Source: Nocardiopsis dassonvillei_B
GTDB lineage: Bacteria > Actinomycetota > Actinomycetes > Streptosporangiales > Streptosporangiaceae
Direction of reading: 5' to 3'
DNA: 64,000 bases
Assembly (NCBI RefSeq): GCF_964273065.1
Contig: NZ_OZ186815.1
Span: 1,860,001-1,924,000 of the forward strand
Translations under genes and position numbers: made by a program
Shown: positions 1 to 7,447 of the stretch, in pieces
How positions within the stretch are numbered: the stretch's first letter is position 1
How the letters are laid out: each line of letters begins with the position of its first letter
The notes under the pieces: model-generated
The model's database searches: none
Seen by the model: only the letters and a program-made list of their open reading frames with translations
What the model was told of the DNA's origin: nothing

Positions 1-333
1 AGGCCCGGTGAGATGGTGTACTTCGCCCCCGACAGCCTGCGGTGGGAGCCGCTGGAGGCCGCCTACTCCTCGTGGCTGCTGTGGATGCTCCAGGAGCACA
101 ACCTGGAGAACTTCTACGCCGACCTGCGCTGGCCGGGCTGGCGCCGGGCGGTCGCGGGCCTGGCCCCGGACCTCGGACTGGCGGCGGACCCGTTCCTGTG
201 GACCCGGGAGGCGGCCGGTGATCCGGCCGCGGTGCGGCGGCGGCCGGTGCCGGTCGCCGAGCTGGTGGGGCTGAACCGGGATTTCGCCGCCCTGGCGGGC
301 GGACCGGACCCGGGGCCGTTCGGGACCCTGTGA
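1..333 (+). CDS. DUF2625 family protein, C-terminal part
   Basis: The gene is cut by the left edge; 110 codons are visible, open from base 1 to a TGA. The visible part carries the tryptophan- and proline-rich pattern of DUF2625 proteins: VYFAPDSLRWEPL, then FYADLRWPGW, then RRPVPVAELVGLNRDFA. The family has no established biochemical role and no membrane segment is seen here. A strong hairpin follows the stop and separates it from the convergent leuA. The family call rests on remembered motif spacing; the function is unknown. Confidence 0.75.
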   Translation, partial: RPGEMVYFAPDSLRWEPLEAAYSSWLLWMLQEHNLENFYADLRWPGWRRAVAGLAPDLGLAADPFLWTREAAGDPAAVRRRPVPVAELVGLNRDFAALAGGPDPGPFGTL

Positions 334-339
334 CGGGCG

Positions 340-366
340 GGGGCCCGCGGCGGTGCCGCGGGCCCC
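340..366. terminator. bidirectional hairpin between the DUF2625 gene and leuA
   Basis: A 12-bp perfect stem (GGGGCCCGCGGC paired with its complement) with a GGT loop lies 6 bases after the DUF2625 stop and 13 bases past the leuA stop. There is no T tract, as is usual in GC-rich actinomycetes. It can serve both convergent genes. Confidence 0.7.
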
Positions 367-379
367 GTGCGTCCGTGTG

Positions 380-2080
380 TCAGGCGCGGCCGATGGCGCT
401 GCACAGGGCGCGCAGCGACGCGGTGGTGATGCTGCTGTGGATGCCCACGCCCCACACCACGCGGCCCTCGATCTCGGCCTCGACGTAGGCGGCGGCGCGG
501 GCGTCGCCGTCGGCGCCCATGGAGTGCTCCACGTAGTCCATGACCCGTACCTTGACGTCGACGTCGGCCAGGGCGTCGCAGAAGGCGGAGATGGGTCCGT
601 TGCCGGTGCCGGTCAGTTCGCGGATCTCGCCCTTGACCCGGGCGTCGGCCTCGATGCGGTAGGTGCCCTCGGCGTCGGTGGTGGAGCGGTGCGCCAGGAC
701 GGCGACCGGGCCGTCCTCGCGCAGGTAGGTGTCGGAGAAGATCTCCCAGATGCGCTCGCCGGAGAACTCTCCACCCTCGGCGTCGGTGAACTTCTGGATG
801 ACCTGGGAGAACTCGATCTGCAGGCGGCGCGGCAGGTCCAGGGAGTGGTCGCGCTGCATGATGTAGGAGACGCCGCCCTTGCCGGACTGGCTGTTGACCC
901 GGATGACGGCCTCGTAGTTGCGGCCGACGTCCTTGGGGTCGATGGGCAGATAGGGCACGTCCCAGCCGTACTCCTCGACGGGGACCCCGGCCGCCCGGGC
1001 GGCCTCCTCCAGGGCGGTGAAGCCCTTCTTGATGGCGTCCTGGTGGGAGCCGGAGAAGGCGGTGTACACCAGGTCGCCGCCGTAGGGGTGGCGGGGGGCC
1101 ACGGGCAGCTGGGTGCAGTGCTCGACGGTGCGGCGGATCTCGTCGATGTCGGAGAAGTCGATCTGCGGGTCGACGCCCTGGCTGAACAGGTTCAGGCCCA
1201 GGGTGACCAGGCAGACGTTCCCGGTGCGCTCGCCGTGCCCGAACAGGCAGCCCTCGACGCGGTCGGCGCCGGCCATGACGGCCAGCTCGGCGGAGGCCAC
1301 CCCGGTGCCGCGGTCGTTGTGCGGGTGCACGGAGACGACCACGTGCTCGCGCCGCGACAGGTTGCGGCTCATCCACTCGATCTGGTCGGCGTAGACGTTG
1401 GGGGTGGAGCGCTCGACGGTGGCGGGCAGGTTCAGGATGATCTCGCGGCCGGGGCCCGGACGCCATACGTCCATGACCGCCTCGCAGACCTCCAGGGCGA
1501 AGTCGATCTCGGTGTCGATGAAGATCTCGGGCGAGTACTCGTAGCCGAAGTACTCGGTGTCGCCCAGGTACTGCTCGGCGAAGCGCATGACGTGGCGGGT
1601 GCCCTCGACGGCGATGGCCTTGCAGGCCTCGCGGTCCACCTTGAAGACGACGCGGCGGAAGGTCGGCGCCGTGGCGTTGTACAGGTGGACGGTGGAGCGC
1701 TTGGCGCCGACCAGGCTCTGCACGGTGCGCTCGATCAGGTCCTCGCGGGCCTGGGTCAGGACCGAGATCTGGACGTCGTCGGGGATCAGGTCGCCCTCGA
1801 TCAGGGAGCGCACGAAGTCGAAGTCGGTCTGGCTGGCGGCGGGGAAGCCGACCTCGATCTCCTTGTAGCCCATCCTGACCAGCAGCGCGAACATCTCGCG
1901 CTTGCGGGCGGGGTCCATCGGCTCGATCAGGGCCTGGTTGCCGTCGCGCAGGTCGGTGGACAGCCACCGGGGCGCCTGCGTGATGGTCCTGGACGGCCAG
2001 GTGCGGTCGGGCAGGTCGACCGGCTTGAAGGGCGCGTAGCGCTGGAAGGGCATGGGGGAGGTCTGCTGCTGGGGCACCAT
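380..2080 (-). CDS. leuA: 2-isopropylmalate synthase
   Basis: LeuA condenses 2-oxoisovalerate with acetyl-CoA in the first committed step of leucine synthesis. The 566-residue protein has the actinobacterial (type 2) form: MPFQRYAPFKPVDLPDRTWPS near the N-terminus, the catalytic-barrel motif LSTDLRDGNQALIEPM, GYKEIEVGFPAASQTDFDFVR, the metal-binding HPHNDRGTG, and a C-terminal regulatory domain ending in GIHSSITTASLRALCSAIGRA, where leucine feedback normally acts. The frame is open further upstream, but ATG at 2080 follows a GAGGAG ribosome site 8 bases away. A leucine-rich leader peptide lies 86 bases upstream, so expression is probably controlled by leucine supply. Confidence 0.97.
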   Translation of the reverse strand: MVPQQQTSPMPFQRYAPFKPVDLPDRTWPSRTITQAPRWLSTDLRDGNQALIEPMDPARKREMFALLVRMGYKEIEVGFPAASQTDFDFVRSLIEGDLIPDDVQISVLTQAREDLIERTVQSLVGAKRSTVHLYNATAPTFRRVVFKVDREACKAIAVEGTRHVMRFAEQYLGDTEYFGYEYSPEIFIDTEIDFALEVCEAVMDVWRPGPGREIILNLPATVERSTPNVYADQIEWMSRNLSRREHVVVSVHPHNDRGTGVASAELAVMAGADRVEGCLFGHGERTGNVCLVTLGLNLFSQGVDPQIDFSDIDEIRRTVEHCTQLPVAPRHPYGGDLVYTAFSGSHQDAIKKGFTALEEAARAAGVPVEEYGWDVPYLPIDPKDVGRNYEAVIRVNSQSGKGGVSYIMQRDHSLDLPRRLQIEFSQVIQKFTDAEGGEFSGERIWEIFSDTYLREDGPVAVLAHRSTTDAEGTYRIEADARVKGEIRELTGTGNGPISAFCDALADVDVKVRVMDYVEHSMGADGDARAAAYVEAEIEGRVVWGVGIHSSITTASLRALCSAIGRA

Positions 2081-2165
2081 TGCGGTGGCTCCTCGGATTC
2101 GCTGGGCGTGGTCAATGGCCGACCGTGGACAAGCCGAAGCCCCGCGGCGAGGGAGCCGACCCGTA
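2081..2165 (-). promoter_or_regulatory. leuA leader RNA region after the leader peptide
   Basis: These 85 bases lie between the leader-peptide stop and the leuA ATG. The minus strand reads GGGTCGGCTCCCTCGCCGCG, then GGGGCTTCGGCTTGTCCACG, then GTCGGCC. Several alternative pairings are possible (CCGCGGGG with upstream CCC runs; GGC repeats around CTTCGGC), but there is no classic terminator with a U run. This fits the pseudoknot-like translational control proposed for actinobacterial leuA better than simple attenuation. It ends in the GAGGAG ribosome site of leuA. Confidence 0.45.
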
Positions 2166-2213
2166 CTAACGACCCCCGCCGCGGCCGCTAAGAAGGAGCA
2201 GCTCGCACAGCAT
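2166..2213 (-). CDS. leuA leader peptide (15 residues, Leu-rich)
   Basis: Upstream of leuA on the same strand is a short ORF encoding MLCELLLLSGRGGGR and ending in TAG. Five of 15 residues are leucine. Four are consecutive, coded CTG CTC CTT CTT, and two of these use CTT, a rare codon in this genome. No clear Shine-Dalgarno lies before the ATG. A possible -10 (TAGCGT) lies only 10-15 bases upstream, so the transcript may begin almost at the ATG. Leucine-rich leader peptides before leuA have been predicted in actinobacteria; here stalling at the Leu codons would set downstream RNA folding. Too short for routine gene callers. Confidence 0.7.
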   Translation of the reverse strand: MLCELLLLSGRGGGR

Positions 2214-2222
2214 GATGGGGCC

Positions 2223-2228
2223 ACGCTA
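2223..2228 (-). promoter_or_regulatory. possible -10 box for the leuA leader transcript
   Basis: On the minus strand TAGCGT fits the TANNNT pattern of the main actinobacterial sigma factor. The region 17-18 bases upstream (TTCCAG) is a poor -35 match. A start about 7 bases downstream would place the leader-peptide ATG at or within a few bases of the 5' end. Confidence 0.35.
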
Positions 2229-2342
2229 GCAGAAGGCCCGGAAATGCTGGAACTCCCTGTCCACATGATGGGACGAGTGTCACGTGACCTGCGCCTTCCC
2301 CAACGCGCGCGGGTCCGGGATTCATCCGCCCCTCCGCAGGAG

Positions 2343-2379
2343 TCTCGATTTCGAGACAACCGATACCTCGATCTCGAGA
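2343..2379. promoter_or_regulatory. tandem palindromic operator-like sites TCTCGA-N2-TCGAGA
   Basis: Two near-identical 14-bp palindromes, TCTCGATTTCGAGA (2343-2356) and CCTCGATCTCGAGA (2366-2379), stand 23 bp apart centre to centre, about two helical turns. The first extends to a perfect 16-bp palindrome. Symmetric sites of this size are typical of MarR- or TetR-type dimers. They lie about 130 bp upstream of the leuA leader peptide and downstream of the old yellow enzyme gene; no MarR or TetR gene is adjacent. Confidence 0.5.
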
Positions 2380-2723
2380 TATGCCGGAGAGGTCTGTACC
2401 ATTGGGACGAACCCTTCAGTGCTAGGGGGGTCGTTCGAGTCCCGCCGGGGGATCCAGGGTGCGGCCAACACCCGAGGCCGCCGTCGTTCCGCGCCGTTCA
2501 CACGTAAGCCGCGGCCGACGGTCGCGCCGGTCCCCCGGCGGGATTTCTCTTCTCCGGTCGGCGCCGAAGGGCCCCGGCCTCCATCCCGCTCGAACCGGCG
2601 CGACGGCCCGCGGCCCCGCGGCCCGCGGGAGCACCGCCCCGCCCCCGACCGCCGGGCGGAGGACGCCCCGGGGCGCGACGGCGGCGGGGCGCCCCCCGGG
2701 TGGAGGGGCGCCCCGGCCGGGGG

Positions 2724-3788
2724 TCAGGCGCCGGCGAGGTACGGGTAGTCGGTGTAGCCGGTGTGGTCGCCGCCGTAGAAGGTGGCCGGGTCCGGCTCGT
2801 TGAGGTCGGCGCCCGAGCGCAGGCGCGCGTCCAGGTCGGGGTTGGCCAGCCAGGCCGCGCCCAGGGCCACCGCGTCGGCGCCCCGCTCCAGGGCCGGTTC
2901 CACGCTCGACAGGTCCAGCCCCGTCGCCGGGTTCACCACCAGCGTCCCCTCCCACAGGCGGCGGAGCAGCGGGGTGTGCTCGTCCCCGCCGATCTGCGCG
3001 GTGTGCAGGAAGGCCAGGTCGGAGCGGTGGGCCAGCCCCCTCAGCAGGGTCGTGTACTGCCCGACCGGGTCGCTCTGGGAGATGCCGTTGTAGCCGTTGG
3101 ACGGGGAGATCCGCAGCGCGGTGCGGTCGGCGCCGATGGTGTCGGCGACGGCGTCCACCACCTCGATCGCGAACCGGGAGCGGCGCTCGGCGTCGCCGCC
3201 GTACTCGTCGGTGCGGCGGTTGGACTCGTCCGAGAGGAACTGGTTGATCAGGTAGCCGTTGGCCCCGTGGAGCTCCACCCCGTCGAACCCGGCGGCGACG
3301 GCGTTCTCGGCCGCCGTGGCGAAGTCGTCCACGACCTCGCGGATCTCCGCGACGGTCAGCTCCCGGGGAACCGGGTGCGGGACCATGCCCGACCCGTCGA
3401 AGAGCTGCTCGCCGGAGGCGACCGGGGACGGCGCCACCGGCAGGCCGCCGTCCGGGTACAGGACCGGGTGGCCGATCCGGCCGGTGTGCATGATCTGGGC
3501 GAAGATCAGCGACCCGCGCTCGTGGACGGCGTCGGTGACGGGCTTCCAGGCCTCCACCTGCGCGGCGTCGTGCAGGCCCGGGGTGTCGATGTAGCCCTGG
3601 CCGCGCACACTGGGCTGGATGCCCTCCGTGATGATCAGTCCGGCGGACGCGCGCTGGCCGTAGTACTCGGCGACGCGGCCGTCCGGGCGGCCGCCGTAGG
3701 CGCGGGACCGGGTCATCGGGGCCATGAACAGGCGGTTGGCGGCCTCGTTGCGGCCGATCTTGACCGGCTCGAACAGGGACTCGTTCAC
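2724..3788 (-). CDS. old yellow enzyme family NADH:flavin oxidoreductase (NemA-like)
   Basis: A 354-residue FMN-dependent alkene or nitro-compound reductase of the NemA/OYE class, expected in the cytosol. Motifs in order: LFEPVKIGRNEAANRLFMAPMTRSRA, AQIMHTGRIGHP, the substrate-binding pair in GVELHGANGYLINQFL (His-Asn type), then DEYGG and RFAIEVVDAV. Length is normal for the family. The start is GTG at 3788, 5 bases after GGAGG; the frame is open further upstream without a ribosome site. It is divergent from an AfsR-type regulator with a 163-bp shared promoter region, which suggests but does not prove control by that regulator. The natural substrate is unknown. Confidence 0.93.
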   Translation of the reverse strand: MNESLFEPVKIGRNEAANRLFMAPMTRSRAYGGRPDGRVAEYYGQRASAGLIITEGIQPSVRGQGYIDTPGLHDAAQVEAWKPVTDAVHERGSLIFAQIMHTGRIGHPVLYPDGGLPVAPSPVASGEQLFDGSGMVPHPVPRELTVAEIREVVDDFATAAENAVAAGFDGVELHGANGYLINQFLSDESNRRTDEYGGDAERRSRFAIEVVDAVADTIGADRTALRISPSNGYNGISQSDPVGQYTTLLRGLAHRSDLAFLHTAQIGGDEHTPLLRRLWEGTLVVNPATGLDLSSVEPALERGADAVALGAAWLANPDLDARLRSGADLNEPDPATFYGGDHTGYTDYPYLAGA

Positions 3789-3951
3789 GGGAACCTCCGG
3801 GGTGTCTGGGTGAGGGCTCCGCCCTCGGGAACGGTTCGAACGTAGGCCGGGGCGCCGTCCGACCCCTTGCCGTCCGCTGTCCGTCCGCTGTCGTGACCGG
3901 GCCCACCTCGCGGCGCGGAGCGCGCGGACCCCCGCGTATAGGCTCTCCGGT
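3789..3951. promoter_or_regulatory. divergent promoter region, OYE / AfsR-type regulator
   Basis: This 163-bp gap must carry promoters for both genes. It includes a direct repeat (CGTCCGCTGTCCGTCCGCTGTC around 3870-3892), as expected for SARP-domain proteins, which bind direct heptamer repeats, and TATAGGCTC near 3938, a candidate -10 just before the plus-strand ATG. The assignment is tentative. Confidence 0.35.
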
Positions 3952-6900
3952 ATGCGATTCGGGGTGCTGGGGCCGCTGGCCGTGTGGACCGACGGAGGCG
4001 CGTCCGTAGGCGTGCCGGGTGCCAAGGTGCGCGCCCTGCTGGCACTGCTGCTCGTCCACCGCGGCGAGGCGGTGTCGGTCGACCGGCTGGTCGAAGAGCT
4101 GTGGGACGCCCCGCCGCCCGACCCGGCCGCAGCGGTGCAGACCGCGGTGTCCCGGCTGCGCGGCGCCCTGGACCGGGGCGAGCCGGGGTTCCGCTCCCGG
4201 GTGGAGTCGGGCCCCTCGGGCTACCGGCTGCGCGTGGACGCCGACGCCCTGGACGCCGACCGGTTCGAGGCGCTCGTCGCCCGGGCCCGGCCCGGCGGCC
4301 CCCGGGAGCGGGTGCGCCTGCTGGACGAGGCCCTGGAGCAGTGGCGCGGCCCGGCCCTGGCCGACCACGCCGACGCGGCCTTCGCCGCGGCACCGCTGGC
4401 CCGCTGGGAGGAGATGCGCCTGGCAGCCCTGGAGGACCGCGCCCGGGCCCGGCTGGAGCTGGGCGAGGGCCCCGAACTCGTCGCCGAGCTCGGCGACCTG
4501 GTGCGCGAGCACCCGGTCCGGGAGCGGCTGCGGGCGGCGCACATGCTCGCCCTGTACCGCGCGGGCCGCCAGGGCGAGGCCCTGGAGAGCCACCGGGAGC
4601 TGCGGGAGCTGCTGGCCGAGGAGCTCGGTGTGGACCCCGGGCCGGAGGTCACCCGGCTGCACGCGGACATCCTCGCCCAGTCGTCCGACCTGGCTCCGGC
4701 CGCACCGGCCCGCCCCGGGCCCGCCCGCCACCCGAACGCCACGTCCCCCGAGGCGGCCCCCGTCCCCGCGGACCGGCCCCGGGGCTCGGTGCCCGCGCCG
4801 CTGACCGACCTGGTCGGCAGGGATGCCTGCGTCGCCGCGGTGCGGCGCGACCTCGCGGAGTCGCGCCTGACCACGCTGCTGGGGCCCGGCGGTGTCGGCA
4901 AGACCTCGATGGCCCTGGCCTCGGTCGCCGACGGCGACGGCCGGTTCGGCCCGGTGTGGTTCGTGGAGCTGTCGGGGCGCGGAGCCGACGCCGGCGACGG
5001 GGTCGCCGAGGAGGTCGCGGCCGTGCTGGGCCTCCAGGACGAGACGTCCCGGACCTCCCGGCCCCGGTCGGTGACCGCGCGCATCGCCGAGTCCCTGGGC
5101 TCCGGTCCGGCCCTGCTCGTGCTGGACAACTGCGAGCACCTGGTCGCCCCGGTGGCCGACCTGGTGGGGCGCCTGCTCGGGGCCGCGCCGGGGCTGCGGG
5201 TCCTGGCCACCAGCCGGGAGCCGCTGGGCCTGCCCGGCGAGCGCCTGCACCAGGTGGAGCCGCTGGGTCTGCCCTCCGGGAGCTCGGCGGAGGAGGTCGC
5301 CGCCTCCGACGCGGCGGTCCTGTTCGCCCGGCGGGCCGCGGCGTCGGTGCCCGGCTTCACCGTGGACGCGGGGAACGCGGAGGCGGTGGCCGCGATCTGC
5401 CGCCACCTCGACGGGCTCCCGCTGGCCCTGGAACTGGCCGCGGCCCGGGTGCGCTCCCTGGGGGTGCACCGGCTCGCCGACCGGCTGCACGACCGCTTCC
5501 GGGTCCTGGGGGCGGGCGGCCAGGACCGCAGGCGCACCCTGTGGGAGACGGTCGACTGGAGCTGGCGGCTGCTGACCGGCCCCGAGCAGGCGGTACTGCG
5601 CCGCCTGTCCGTTCCCACCTGCGTGTTCACGCTGGAGACGGCGGAGACGATCGCCGCCGACCCCGCCGGCGGGCCGGGGGTCGCGACGGCCGACGTCGCC
5701 GGGATCCTGGCCGGGCTGGTGGACCGGTCCCTGGTCGCGGTCGGACGTGAGGGCACCCGGTACCGGCTGCTGGAGACGATCCGCGCCTACGCCGCGGAGC
5801 GGCTGGCCGCCGCCGGAGAGGAGGACCGCGTGTGGCACCGCTACGCGCGGCACATCGCCGAGGGCCGGGAGCGGGGCGAGGCGGCGGACTTCACCCTGGA
5901 TCCGCACCAGCAGGACGCCGACCGGCAGGCCACCGACGTGCGGACGGCGATCGAGTGGTCGGCCGACCACGGGCACCCGGACATCGCGCTGCGCGTCGCC
6001 GCCCGCCACGGCTGGTTCTGGTACCTGAGGGGCCGGTACCGGGAGGGGTACCGGCTGCTGTCGCGGGCACTGGAGGTACCGGGCCCGGCGGACCCCGCCG
6101 ACCGGACCGAGGCCCTGCTGTGGCACGCCGCGCTGGGGGCGGCCGAGTGCGTCGGCGAACCCGGGCGCGGACCGGCGCGCGAGGCGCTGTGGACCGCCGA
6201 GAGGCCGTCCGACCCCCGGACCCGGGCCCGCGCGGAGACCCTGCTGGTGTTCATGACGGCCCTCTCCGACAGCGTCGGCACGGGCCTCGTCCCGGACACC
6301 TGGCCCGACGACCGGCTGTCGGAGGCCCTGCGGACGTTCGAGGCGGAGGGCGACCCGTGGTGGACGGCCTTCGTGCTCCACCTGCGCGGATGGCGGGCAC
6401 TGCGGCGCAGCGACCTGGGACCCGCCCGCCGCGACGCGGACCGGAGCCTGGCGCTGTTCTCCCGCACCGGGGAACCGTGGGGCGAGGCCCGGGCGCACAG
6501 CCTGCTGGGCGTGGTCGCGGGGATCGAGGGGTCCTACGCCGAGGCCGCGCACCGGCACCGCAGCGCCCTGGGACTCGCGGAGGGCCTGGGGCTGTGGCCG
6601 ACGGTGGTGGACGAACTGGGCCGCCTGGCCCGGGTCCACATGCTGACCGGGGACCTGGACGGGGCCGACCGGCACAACCTGCGGGCCCTGCGGATCGCCG
6701 GTGAGCAGGCCTTCCGGGCGGGGCGGCGGTTCACCGTGGCCGGACTGGGGATGACCGCCCGCCGCCGCGGCGACCTCGACACCGCGGAGGAGTACCTGGG
6801 CGAGGTGCTGGAGGTGCACCGCCAGGACGGGTACCGGCCGGGGCTGGCGTTCGCGCTGGCGGAGCTGGGATTCACGGCCGAGCAGCGCGGCGACGCCGCC

Positions 6901-7242
6901 GCGGCCCGGGAGCTGCACCTCCAGGGGCTGGGGTACGCGCGCATGAGCGGGGACCCGCGTGCGGTGGCGCTGGCCCTGGAGGGGCTGGCCGGGGCGGCCG
7001 CCCTGGACGGCGACGGTGCCGCGGCGGCCCGGCTGGTGGGCTGCGCCGAGCGGATCCGGGAGGAGGCGGGGGCGCCGATGCCCGAGGCGGAGCGGTTCGA
7101 CGTGGACCGCGCCCTGGCCGCCGCCCGCGCCCTGCTGGGCTCCGAGGCGGTCGAGCGCGCCCGCTCCGGGGGCCGTGACCTGTCCCTGGAGGCCGCCGTC
7201 GCCGAGGCCCTCTCCCCCGCCCGGGAGCCTCAGCCGAGGTAG
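3952..7242 (+). CDS. AfsR/SARP-family transcriptional regulator with NB-ARC ATPase and TPR domains
   Basis: A 1096-residue regulator. The first ~95 residues form an OmpR-like winged helix (MRFGVLGPLAVW..., AAAVQTAVSRLRGAL). A bacterial transcriptional activator domain follows to ~residue 250 (RAAHMLALYRAGRQGEALES, GVDPGPEVTRLHADIL). An AAA/NB-ARC ATPase has Walker A GPGGVGKTSMA near residue 310, a Walker B-like LLVLDNCEHL, and GLPLALELAAARVR. The C-terminal ~400 residues are TPR-like helices. This is the SARP-NACHT/NB-ARC architecture of AfsR relatives that act as ATP-dependent activators. ATG at 3952 gives the expected N-terminus. No antibiotic cluster is visible; the divergent OYE gene is the nearest possible target. 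Confidence 0.93.
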   Translation: MRFGVLGPLAVWTDGGASVGVPGAKVRALLALLLVHRGEAVSVDRLVEELWDAPPPDPAAAVQTAVSRLRGALDRGEPGFRSRVESGPSGYRLRVDADALDADRFEALVARARPGGPRERVRLLDEALEQWRGPALADHADAAFAAAPLARWEEMRLAALEDRARARLELGEGPELVAELGDLVREHPVRERLRAAHMLALYRAGRQGEALESHRELRELLAEELGVDPGPEVTRLHADILAQSSDLAPAAPARPGPARHPNATSPEAAPVPADRPRGSVPAPLTDLVGRDACVAAVRRDLAESRLTTLLGPGGVGKTSMALASVADGDGRFGPVWFVELSGRGADAGDGVAEEVAAVLGLQDETSRTSRPRSVTARIAESLGSGPALLVLDNCEHLVAPVADLVGRLLGAAPGLRVLATSREPLGLPGERLHQVEPLGLPSGSSAEEVAASDAAVLFARRAAASVPGFTVDAGNAEAVAAICRHLDGLPLALELAAARVRSLGVHRLADRLHDRFRVLGAGGQDRRRTLWETVDWSWRLLTGPEQAVLRRLSVPTCVFTLETAETIAADPAGGPGVATADVAGILAGLVDRSLVAVGREGTRYRLLETIRAYAAERLAAAGEEDRVWHRYARHIAEGRERGEAADFTLDPHQQDADRQATDVRTAIEWSADHGHPDIALRVAARHGWFWYLRGRYREGYRLLSRALEVPGPADPADRTEALLWHAALGAAECVGEPGRGPAREALWTAERPSDPRTRARAETLLVFMTALSDSVGTGLVPDTWPDDRLSEALRTFEAEGDPWWTAFVLHLRGWRALRRSDLGPARRDADRSLALFSRTGEPWGEARAHSLLGVVAGIEGSYAEAAHRHRSALGLAEGLGLWPTVVDELGRLARVHMLTGDLDGADRHNLRALRIAGEQAFRAGRRFTVAGLGMTARRRGDLDTAEEYLGEVLEVHRQDGYRPGLAFALAELGFTAEQRGDAAAARELHLQGLGYARMSGDPRAVALALEGLAGAAALDGDGAAAARLVGCAERIREEAGAPMPEAERFDVDRALAAARALLGSEAVERARSGGRDLSLEAAVAEALSPAREPQPR

Positions 7243-7370
7243 GCGGGTGGCCGGATGTGGCCGGGTGGGGACGGGGTACCCGCGACGACAGGAGCGGGTC
7301 CGGCGGACGTGACATGGGCTTCGGGGTTTTCCGCGGCAAACATCCACATATGACTTAGAGATCATGAATG

Positions 7371-7400
7371 TTGACAGAACGTGGTGATCTCTTCTGCAAT
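7371..7400 (+). promoter_or_regulatory. promoter of the M14 carboxypeptidase gene
   Basis: A perfect -35 TTGACA (7371-7376) is followed 18 bases later by TGCAAT (7395-7400). The 40 bases before it are unusually AT-rich for this genome (CATATGACTTAGAGATCATG). The gene's GTG is about 48 bases downstream. Confidence 0.55.
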
Positions 7401-7447
7401 GACGCCACCGTGTCCGATCGCCTCACCCCCGCTCACGGAGGCATCCC

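Larger units (their letters stand above)
2214..2723. other. intergenic region upstream of leuA (510 bp)
   Basis: I see no convincing protein gene here. It holds the possible leuA promoter, two copies of a palindromic operator-like site (2343-2379), and a 17-base sequence at 2413-2429 that recurs before gcl. A 26-codon minus-strand ORF (2402 down to 2322, MVQTSPAYLEIEVSVVSKSR...) has AAGGG ten bases upstream of its ATG but no recognisable relative. The rest, 2430-2723, is GC-rich and follows the old yellow enzyme gene. Confidence 0.5.

Noticed and set aside
2413..2429. TAGCACTG half-sites here and at 10580 as CIRCE elements
   Set aside because: Only one half is present; no partner GAGTGCTAA lies 9 bases away.
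2395..2460. tRNA-like stretch (GTTCGAGTCCC after a possible CCCTT/AGGGG arm)
   Set aside because: The T-arm stem does not pair, there is no U33 before a possible anticodon and no acceptor stem can be formed.
2284..2748. Plus-strand ORF MTCAFPNARGSGIHPP...
   Set aside because: It overlaps the 3' end of the OYE gene, has no ribosome site and has an Arg/Pro-rich shadow-like composition.
2422..7365. Very long minus-strand open frame (over 1600 codons)
   Set aside because: It is a GC-driven shadow of the AfsR-type gene and OYE; the translation is low-complexity and has no domain.
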